From: Lysobacteraceae bacterium | GTDB taxonomy: Bacteria; Pseudomonadota; Gammaproteobacteria; Xanthomonadales; Xanthomonadaceae | Assembly: GCA_003505795.1 (NCBI GenBank) | Contig: DNXT01000105.1 | Coordinates: 1,308-7,486 of the forward strand | Direction of reading: 5' to 3' | DNA: 6,179 bases | Shown here: piece by piece, positions 1-4,411 of the stretch | How the letters are laid out: the number at the start of each line of letters is the position of its first letter | Numbering within the stretch: position 1 is the stretch's first letter | The notes under the pieces: model-generated | What the model was told of the DNA's origin: nothing | Database searches by the model: none | What the model saw: the letters and a program-made list of their open reading frames with translations, nothing else | Translations under genes and position numbers: made by a program

Positions 1-1
1 C

Positions 2-202
2 AACTTCATCCACGGCATCGTGCTGATCGGCGCGATGGTGGTGCTGGGCCATGCCGACACCACGCTGGAGAAGGCGATCGGCTTCGTCGCGGTGGCGCTG
101 GGCGCCGGCAACGCCGCCGGCGGCTACGTCGTCACCGAGCGCATGCTGGAGATGTTCAAGTCCAGCCGGAAGCCGGGCGGCGGCAAGGGAGACAAGGCTT
201 GA
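2..202 (+). CDS. pntAB: NAD(P) transhydrogenase alpha-2 subunit (membrane part), 3' end only
   Basis: C-terminal 66 residues of the small membrane subunit of the three-subunit proton-translocating transhydrogenase (Rhodospirillum/Thermus type). The start lies upstream of the window. The frame opens with NFIHGIVLIGAMVVLG, the conserved third transmembrane segment, followed by a fourth hydrophobic stretch (AIGFVAVALGAGNAAGGYVV) and the family-typical TERMLEMFK ending with a short basic, Gly-rich tail. With PntB it forms the proton channel in the inner membrane that couples proton entry to hydride transfer from NADH to NADP+. The His at bases 11-13 sits where E. coli PntA has Ser, as I recall that sequence; in Thermus the corresponding His is implicated in proton transfer. 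The stop TGA (200-202) overlaps the pntB start, so the two are surely co-transcribed. Identity is firm; only the symbol convention (pntAB or pntA2) varies. Confidence 0.93.
   Translation, partial: NFIHGIVLIGAMVVLGHADTTLEKAIGFVAVALGAGNAAGGYVVTERMLEMFKSSRKPGGGKGDKA
187..191 (+). promoter_or_regulatory. Shine-Dalgarno supporting the TTG start of pntB
   Basis: GGGAG (within AAGGGAG, 185-191) lies 7 nt upstream of TTG at 199, inside the last codons of pntAB. It supports TTG over the in-frame GTG at 214, which has only a poor AAGG at 194-197, 16 nt away. The next ATG (289) would delete the first membrane segment. Confidence 0.7.
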
Positions 203-1656
203 ACCTGTCGACCGTGGAGCTGTTGTCCTGGCTGGTCAAGGCCAGCTATCTCGTCGCCGCCACCCTGTTCCTGCTCGGCCTGCAACGCATGGCCTCGCCG
301 ATGACCGCGCGCAGCGGCATCCGCTGGGCCGGGCTGGGCATGCTGATTGCGACCGTGGCCACCTTCTTCCTGCCCGAGCTGCACAACGTGCCGCTGATCA
401 TCGCCGCGGTGGCGATCGGCACCGCGCTGGCCTGGGTCTCGGCCAACAAGGTCGCGATCACCGACATGCCGCAGATGGTGGCGCTGTACAACGGCATGGG
501 CGGCGGCTCGGCGGCGGCGATCGGCGCGGTCGAGCTGCTGCGGTTCTCGTTCCTGGTCAATCGCGACACCTCGCACTGGAGCGCGCAGGCGATCGCCGAC
601 CTGGCCGCGCGCCAGCCCGGCGCCACCACGCTGGCTCTCGCGGTGGTCGGCTCGGCGATCGGCGCGGTGTCGCTGTCCGGCTCGGTGATCGCCTGGGCCA
701 AGCTCGACGGCCGCCTGGACCGGCGCGTCACCTTCCCCGGGCAGCAGGCGTTCAACCTGCTGGTCGCGCTGGCGGTGGTGGTGCTGGGGATCTGGGCGGC
801 GGCGACGCTGCAGCCGCCGGCGATCATCGCCTTCTTCGTGGCGGCGCTGGCGCTGGGCGTGCTGATGACGCTGCCGATCGGCGGCGCCGACATGCCGGTG
901 GTGATCTCGCTGTACAACGCGTTCACCGGCCTGGCGGTGTCGTTCGAGGGCTACGTGCTCGGCAACGAGGCGCTGATCATCGCCGGCATGATGGTCGGCG
1001 CGGCCGGCATCCTGCTGACCCGGCTGATGGCCAAGGCGATGAACCGGCCGGTCAGCGGCGTGCTGTTCTCCAACTTCGGCGGCGGCGGCCAGGCGCAGGA
1101 GATCGGCGGCAGCCAGAAGCCGATCGAGGCCGGCGACGTGGCGGCGATGATGGCCTATGCCGAGCGCGTGGTGATCGTGCCCGGCTACGGGATGGCGGTG
1201 GCGCAGGCGCAGCACAAGATCTGGGAGCTGGCGCAGCGCCTGATCGAGCGCGGGGTCAAGGTCAAGTTCGCGATCCATCCGGTCGCCGGGCGCATGCCCG
1301 GGCACATGAACGTGCTGCTGGCCGAGGCCGGCGTGCCGTACGACCTGATCGCCGACATGGACGACATCAACCCCGAGTTCGCCAACACCGACGTGTCGCT
1401 GGTGATCGGCGCCAACGACGTGGTCAACCCGGTCGCCAAGACCGATCCGGGCAGCCCGATCTACGGCATGCCGATCCTGGACGTGGTCGATTCGAAGAAC
1501 ACCGTCGTGATCAAGCGCGGCAAGGGCACCGGCTTCGCCGGGATCGAGAACGCGCTGTTCTACGCCGACAACACCCGCATGCTATACGGCGATGGCGCCG
1601 AGGCGGCCGGGGCGCTGGTCAGCGAACTGAAGGCGCTGGACGGCGGGGGGCACTGA
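199..1656 (+). CDS. pntB: NAD(P) transhydrogenase subunit beta PntB
   Basis: Complete 485-residue beta subunit, slightly longer than the 462 residues of E. coli PntB. It carries much of the proton channel (domain II) and the cytoplasmic NADP(H)-binding domain III of the inner-membrane transhydrogenase. Residues 1-275 are a series of hydrophobic helices including DMPQMVALYNGMGGG (89-103) and GADMPVVISLYNAFTG (229-244). Residues 285-485 are domain III, with the nucleotide-binding GYGMAVAQAQ (329-338), GRMPGHMNVLLAEAGVPYD (364-382), DMDDIN (386-391), GANDVVNP (404-411), GSPIYGMPILDV (418-429) and GTGFAGIENALFYADNT (443-459). Asn98 occupies the place of E. coli His91, as in other three-subunit enzymes. 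The TTG start overlaps the pntAB stop as TTGA, implying translational coupling. Coordinates and function are secure; the TTG start is slightly less so. Confidence 0.97.
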   Translation: MNLSTVELLSWLVKASYLVAATLFLLGLQRMASPMTARSGIRWAGLGMLIATVATFFLPELHNVPLIIAAVAIGTALAWVSANKVAITDMPQMVALYNGMGGGSAAAIGAVELLRFSFLVNRDTSHWSAQAIADLAARQPGATTLALAVVGSAIGAVSLSGSVIAWAKLDGRLDRRVTFPGQQAFNLLVALAVVVLGIWAAATLQPPAIIAFFVAALALGVLMTLPIGGADMPVVISLYNAFTGLAVSFEGYVLGNEALIIAGMMVGAAGILLTRLMAKAMNRPVSGVLFSNFGGGGQAQEIGGSQKPIEAGDVAAMMAYAERVVIVPGYGMAVAQAQHKIWELAQRLIERGVKVKFAIHPVAGRMPGHMNVLLAEAGVPYDLIADMDDINPEFANTDVSLVIGANDVVNPVAKTDPGSPIYGMPILDVVDSKNTVVIKRGKGTGFAGIENALFYADNTRMLYGDGAEAAGALVSELKALDGGGH

Positions 1657-1660
1657 GGCG

Positions 1661-1778
1661 GCCCCCCATCCGCCCTTCGGGCACCTTCCCCCGCACGCGG
1701 GGGAAGGGTAAAGAAAGGACGAAATCCCGCTTGCGGGGAGGGGAAGAGAAAAATCCCTCCGCTTGCGGCGGAAGGCGG
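1661..1778. repeat. Cluster of intergenic palindromic repeats between convergent genes
   Basis: Four small dyads stand in a row: GCCC-TTC-GGGC (1672-1682), CCTTCCCCCG-CACG-CGGGGGAAGG (1684-1707), CCCGC-TT-GCGGG (1726-1737) and CCGC-TT-GCGG (1759-1768). The last three share a CCGC-NN-GCGG core at 1691, 1727 and 1759, spaced 36 and 32 bp apart and separated by purine-rich runs (GGGGAAGAGAAAAA type). The second and third units are alike from AAATCCC onward (1722 and 1751), so they look like decayed copies of one element. The CATCCGCCCTTCGGGCACCTTC opening resembles dispersed repeats I have seen between xanthomonad genes, but no copy count is possible here. The cluster fills nearly all of the spacer between pntB and the minus-strand gene, and may help end transcription from both sides or stabilise mRNA 3' ends. 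Confidence 0.75.
1749..1775 (-). terminator. Intrinsic terminator of the minus-strand membrane protein gene
   Basis: Read on the minus strand, CCTTCCGC (1775-1768) pairs with GCGGAGGG (1762-1755) through 8 bp with one G-U. The loop is CGCAA, and the stem is followed by A and then TTTTT (1753-1749). It begins 32 nt past the TGA of the minus gene. Stem and T-run make a good Rho-independent terminator in that direction only; on the plus strand the run is A-rich, so it would not serve pntB by the same mechanism. It is built from the third repeat unit of the cluster. Confidence 0.7.
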
Positions 1779-1807
1779 TACGAAAAATGAATCCCCCGGC
1801 GTGGCGC

Positions 1808-2227
1808 TCAGCGCGCCACCCACCATGCCAGGGCCAGCGCCGCCACGTAGCAGGCCAGGTCGAGGCCGCTGTTGGCCAGCGTCGACAGCGTCCACGCATA
1901 GCCCAGGCCCATCTTCAACGCCGACGCCCACGGGTCCAGGCCCATCACCGCGCCGATCTGCGCCGAGGCGATGCCCCAGTTGGCGGCCGCGATGACCGCC
2001 ACGGTGGCGAGCAGGCTGCAGACGGTGCGCAGGCGGCCGCGCGGCAGCGTGCCGAGCCGCAGCATCCACGCCACTTCGAGCGCGGCGAGCACGGCCATCC
2101 AGCCGGACTGGTGCCGGGTGGCGAGGGCGACCAGCATCCAGGCGATCACCGCGGTGACGCTTCCCAGCAGCAGCAGCGGGGGCCAGAGCCAGTGCGCGGT
2201 TCTGGCGGACGCGGTGTTCGGGGGCAT
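1808..2227 (-). CDS. Hypothetical membrane protein with about four transmembrane segments
   Basis: A 139-residue protein that I cannot assign to a named family. It starts MPPNTASARTAH and has hydrophobic segments at about residues 13-36 (WLWPPLLLLGSVTAVIAWML), 43-58, 70-95 and 118-138, the last ending in WWVAR. The short loop LPRGRLRT (61-68) is basic and probably cytoplasmic. Acidic residues E51 and D123 lie within or near the membrane segments, which may be functional. The start at 2227 is chosen because AGGAAG stands 5 nt upstream. An upstream in-frame ATG at 2281 would add 18 Arg-rich residues without a good ribosome site. It reads out from the sufT promoter region and converges on pntB, with its own terminator. 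Codon use matches its neighbours and the hydrophobic pattern is coherent, so it is very likely real, but its role is unknown. Confidence 0.8.
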   Translation of the reverse strand: MPPNTASARTAHWLWPPLLLLGSVTAVIAWMLVALATRHQSGWMAVLAALEVAWMLRLGTLPRGRLRTVCSLLATVAVIAAANWGIASAQIGAVMGLDPWASALKMGLGYAWTLSTLANSGLDLACYVAALALAWWVAR

Positions 2228-2232
2228 CGGAT

Positions 2233-2238
2233 CTTCCT
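2233..2238 (-). promoter_or_regulatory. Shine-Dalgarno deciding the start of the minus-strand membrane gene
   Basis: On the minus strand AGGAAG lies 5 nt before the ATG at 2227-2225. This favours the 139-residue form over the 157-residue form starting at 2281. Confidence 0.65.
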
Positions 2239-2251
2239 GAAGTCGGCCGAC

Positions 2252-2281
2252 AGCATAAGCGTTCGGCCGCCGCCGGCCCAA
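2252..2281 (-). promoter_or_regulatory. Weak candidate promoter for the minus-strand gene
   Basis: On the minus strand TTGGGC (2281-2276) and TATGCT (2257-2252) are separated by 18 nt. They match the sigma-70 boxes at three and four of six positions. The implied leader is about 20 nt and holds the AGGAAG ribosome site. Such partial matches are easily found by chance, so this is a suggestion only. Confidence 0.25.
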
Positions 2282-2353
2282 TGGCGGGCGTCATGGGCGT
2301 CGCTGGCACGCCGTATTCCGTCGGCCGCGATGCGCCGGCGGGGAAACAGGCCC

Positions 2354-2359
2354 TAAAAT
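2354..2359 (+). promoter_or_regulatory. Candidate -10 box upstream of sufT
   Basis: TAAAAT is the only AT-rich hexamer in the 173-bp divergent spacer on the plus strand and matches the -10 consensus at five of six positions. No recognisable -35 box lies 16-18 bp upstream. Transcription would start near 2366, giving a leader of about 35 nt with no obvious Shine-Dalgarno before the ATG at 2401. The remaining spacer (2282-2350) shows no other feature that I can support. Confidence 0.35.
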
Positions 2360-2400
2360 GTACGACTTGCGCGAACCCGTCGCGGCCTCATATCCAGTCC

Positions 2401-2952
2401 ATGTATTCCCGCAGCAGTGAACCCGTCCAGTTCGAACGCGATTGCGATGCCGTGATGGTGCCGCAGGGTGATTCGGTGACCCTTCCCGCCGGCAGCTACG
2501 GCTACATCACCCAGGCGCTGGGCGGCAGCTATACCGTGTTCGTCGAGGGCAACCTGTTCCGCATCGCCGGCAAGGACGGCGACGCCATCGGCAAGGAGCC
2601 GCCGCCGGGGCTGGAGCTGCCCGACGATGCCAGCGACGAGGAGGTCGAGGCGCTGGTGTGGCAGCAGCTGCGGACCTGTTTCGACCCGGAGATCCCGTTC
2701 AACATCGTCGATCTGGGGCTGGTCTACGAGGTCGCGCTGCAACATCGCGACGACGGCAGGCGCGGGGTCGAGGTGAAGATGACCCTGACCGCGCCCGGCT
2801 GCGGCATGGGCGAGATCCTGGTCGACGACGTGCGCAGCAAGCTGGAGATGATCCCCACCATCGCCGAGGCCGACGTCGAGCTGGTGTTCGACCCGCCATG
2901 GGGACGCCATATGATGTCCGAGGCGGCCCGGCTCGAAACCGGGATGCTCTGA
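2401..2952 (+). CDS. sufT: Putative Fe-S cluster assembly protein SufT (MIP18/DUF59 family)
   Basis: A 183-residue cytoplasmic protein of the long-form SufT group, an accessory factor in maturing Fe-S proteins. Residues 1-75 are the SufT-specific N-terminal part (FERDCDAVMVPQGDSVTLPA at 11-30, then GSYTVFVEGNLFRI). Residues 80-170 are the MIP18/DUF59 domain, with the signature DPEIPFNIVDLGLVYEV (95-111), LTAPGCGMGE (129-138) carrying the conserved Cys134, and DPPWGRHMMSEAAR (164-177). The start at 2401 is chosen because it gives the usual family length and N-terminus. The frame stays open back to an ATG at 2281, but those 40 residues do not look like the family and would cross the promoter region. 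The ribosome site is weak. ilvE follows after 59 bp on the same strand, so the two are probably one operon. No other suf gene is in view. Confidence 0.92.
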   Translation: MYSRSSEPVQFERDCDAVMVPQGDSVTLPAGSYGYITQALGGSYTVFVEGNLFRIAGKDGDAIGKEPPPGLELPDDASDEEVEALVWQQLRTCFDPEIPFNIVDLGLVYEVALQHRDDGRRGVEVKMTLTAPGCGMGEILVDDVRSKLEMIPTIAEADVELVFDPPWGRHMMSEAARLETGML

Positions 2953-2998
2953 CGCCGGGCCCAGCCCGCCCGCGTCCTCTCACTTCCGACAGCTGAAC

Positions 2999-3002
2999 AG
3001 GA
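2999..3002 (+). promoter_or_regulatory. Shine-Dalgarno supporting the GTG start of ilvE
   Basis: AGGA lies 9 nt before GTG at 3012. No ATG in this frame comes until residue 36 (base 3117), already inside conserved sequence, so the GTG start is needed to give the family's N-terminus. Confidence 0.6.
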
Positions 3003-3011
3003 ATTCATCCG

Positions 3012-4097
3012 GTGTCCGTTTCCTTCCGTTCCAACCGCTCGCCCTCGCCGCGCACCGCCGACGAGTTGTCCGTGATCCTCGCCGCGCCGGGCTTCGGCGT
3101 GCACTTCACCGATCACATGGCGTCCATCCGCTGGAGCAAGGACGCCGGCTGGCACGACGCCGAAGTGCGCCCGTACGGCCCGCTCGCGCTGGACCCGGCG
3201 GCGTCGGTGCTGCACTACGGGCAGGAGATCTTCGAGGGCATCAAGGCCTACCGCCATGCCGACGGCTCGATCTGGACGTTCCGCCCGGAAGCCAACGGCG
3301 CGCGCCTGCAGCGCTCGGCCAGGCGCCTAGCGCTGCCCGAGCTGCCGGTCGAGCTGTTCACCGAGTCGCTCAAGCAGCTGGTCGCGGCCGATGCGCACTG
3401 GGTGCCGTCGGCGCCGGAGACCAGCCTGTACCTGCGTCCGTTCATGATCGCCGACGAGGCCTTCCTGGGCGTGCGCGCGGCGCAGAAGGCGTCGTACCAC
3501 GTCATCGCCAGCCCGGCCGGGGCGTACTTCGCCAAGGGCGTGGCGCCGGTGTCGATCTGGCTGTCCACCGACTACGCGCGCGCGGCCAAGGGCGGCACCG
3601 GCGCGGCCAAGTGCGGCGGCAACTACGCCGCCTCGCTGCTGCCGCAGCAGCAGGCCTACGCCAACGGCTGCTCGCAGGTGCTGTTCCTGGACCCGGTCGA
3701 GGGCAGGTACATCGAGGAACTGGGCGGCATGAACGTGTTCCTGGTGTACCGGGACGGCACCCTGGTGACCCCGGAGCTGTCCGGCAGCATCCTCGAGGGC
3801 ATCACCCGCGACAGCATCCTGCAGCTGGCGCGCGACCGCGGCATGAAGGTGGTCGAGCGCAAGGTCGGCATCGACGAATGGAAGGACGGCGTCGCCTCGG
3901 GCGAGATCGCCGAGGTGTTCGCCTGCGGCACTGCCGCGGTGGTCACCCCGATCGGCGAGCTGAAGGGCGAGGGCTTCGCGGTCGGCGACCTCGACGCCCC
4001 GGCCGGCGAAGTCACCCTGTCGCTGCGCCAGGAGCTGACCGACATCCAGTACGGCCGGCTGCCGGACCGCCACGGCTGGCTGGTGCGGCTGGCCTGA
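3012..4097 (+). CDS. ilvE: Branched-chain amino acid aminotransferase IlvE (class II type)
   Basis: A 361-residue PLP-dependent, fold-type IV aminotransferase of the longer BCAT group shared with eukaryotic enzymes (about 360 residues, against about 310 for the E. coli type). It reversibly transfers the amino group between glutamate and the 2-keto acids of leucine, isoleucine and valine, the last biosynthetic step. Visible motifs are LHYGQEIFEGIKAYR (67-81), FRPEANGARLQRSARRL (90-106), LYLRPFMIADEAFLGV (139-154), the catalytic Lys200 in AAKCGGNYAAS, EELGGMNVF (235-243), the phosphate-binding LEGITRDS (261-268) and EVFACGTAAVVTPIG (301-315). The redox CXXC of mammalian mitochondrial BCAT is absent; only Cys305 lies in that region. 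The gene follows sufT by 59 bp and ends 31 bp before a strong hairpin terminator, so it is probably the last gene of that transcript. Confidence 0.96.
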   Translation: MSVSFRSNRSPSPRTADELSVILAAPGFGVHFTDHMASIRWSKDAGWHDAEVRPYGPLALDPAASVLHYGQEIFEGIKAYRHADGSIWTFRPEANGARLQRSARRLALPELPVELFTESLKQLVAADAHWVPSAPETSLYLRPFMIADEAFLGVRAAQKASYHVIASPAGAYFAKGVAPVSIWLSTDYARAAKGGTGAAKCGGNYAASLLPQQQAYANGCSQVLFLDPVEGRYIEELGGMNVFLVYRDGTLVTPELSGSILEGITRDSILQLARDRGMKVVERKVGIDEWKDGVASGEIAEVFACGTAAVVTPIGELKGEGFAVGDLDAPAGEVTLSLRQELTDIQYGRLPDRHGWLVRLA

Positions 4098-4128
4098 GCC
4101 CACAGCGGGCAGGTGATTGGAAGGAGAA

Positions 4129-4152
4129 AAGACCCCGCGCAAGCGGGGTCTT
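4129..4152 (+). terminator. Hairpin terminator after ilvE
   Basis: AAGACCCCGC (4129-4138) pairs perfectly with GCGGGGTCTT (4143-4152) across the tetraloop GCAA. An A-run precedes it (GAGAAAA). The T-tract after the stem is interrupted (CCGATTTCC), so strength depends mainly on the 10-bp stem. Read in reverse it is followed by TTCTCC, so it may also stop antisense transcription. Confidence 0.8.
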
Positions 4153-4191
4153 CCGATTTCCTGCGTGGAATGAATCGCGAGCGGGTTTCAC

Positions 4192-4232
4192 TTGACTGAA
4201 TTTTGACGCCGAAGTTCACAGATCGCGACATT
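4192..4232 (+). promoter_or_regulatory. Candidate promoter region of the protease gene
   Basis: The stretch 4153-4260 is clearly richer in A and T than the rest of the window. It holds two -35-like boxes 11 bp apart, TTGACT (4192-4197) and TTGACG (4203-4208). The second lies 18 bp before GACATT (4227-4232), a three-of-six match to the -10 consensus. TCTAAA (4235-4240) is a better AT-run but badly spaced. The exact start cannot be fixed by eye. A start near 4238-4245 would give a leader of roughly 170 nt that includes all the complementary segments at 4296-4392. Confidence 0.35.
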
Positions 4233-4295
4233 GTTCTAAAAGAAACCGTTTTTCGTCGTTGTCACGCAGGGGAGCGCCGGGCTAGCGTGCCTGAA

Positions 4296-4392
4296 CGGAT
4301 CGATAACAGGGGCGATCCGAAACCCTCCGGCAGATCTGCCGGTCCCCCTGTGGCGGTGGATCGCGCCGGAGTACGCCGCCTGACGGCACTCC
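4296..4392 (+). promoter_or_regulatory. Candidate structured mRNA leader of the protease gene
   Basis: Five complementary pairs crowd this part of the spacer. CGGATCG (4296-4302) pairs with CGATCCG (4313-4319). ACAGGGG (4306-4312), in the loop of that stem, pairs with CCCCTGT (4345-4351). CCGGCA (4327-4332) pairs with TGCCGG (4337-4342) around GATC, forming a perfect 16-bp palindrome. A second stretch, TGGATCGC (4357-4364), can pair with GCGATCCG (4312-4319) through 8 bp with one G-U, in competition with the first stem. GGAGT and GCCG (4368-4372, 4375-4378) pair with CGGC and ACTCC (4384-4392). The last stem ends 8 nt before the Shine-Dalgarno. I recognise no known riboswitch class. The same dyads could instead be DNA operators if transcription starts downstream. 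Confidence 0.4.
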
Positions 4393-4400
4393 ATCTGGAA

Positions 4401-4405
4401 AAGGA
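4401..4405 (+). promoter_or_regulatory. Shine-Dalgarno of the protease gene
   Basis: AAGGA (in AAAAGGAAA) stands 6 nt before ATG at 4412, near-optimal spacing. It settles the start, and the resulting N-terminus is a complete signal peptide. Confidence 0.8.
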
Positions 4406-4411
4406 AATTCG

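Noticed and set aside
51..1790. A 579-codon plus-strand open frame overlapping pntAB and pntB
   Set aside because: Its product is a low-complexity string of Arg, Gly, Ala and Asp with no domain. It is a frame shadow of GC-rich pntB, whose own frame has all the family motifs.
2281..2400. A 40-residue N-terminal extension of SufT
   Set aside because: The sequence does not resemble the family N-terminus, there is no good ribosome site, and it would consume the divergent promoter region.
2358..2420. A 20-codon open frame (ATG at 2358, TGA at 2418-2420) overlapping the sufT start
   Set aside because: It could have been a coupling leader peptide, but it has no Shine-Dalgarno and its ATG overlaps the best -10 candidate, so it may not be transcribed.
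3327..4142. A 271-codon minus-strand open frame antisense to ilvE
   Set aside because: Low-complexity shadow of ilvE; its start would lie inside the ilvE terminator hairpin.
4170..4199. A 9-codon open frame in the protease upstream region
   Set aside because: No suitable ribosome site and no regulatory codon pattern; it probably lies before the transcription start.
4204..4220. A CRP/Clp-like site (TGACG then TCACA)
   Set aside because: The half-sites are 7 nt apart instead of 6 and the left one is a poor match to TGTGA.
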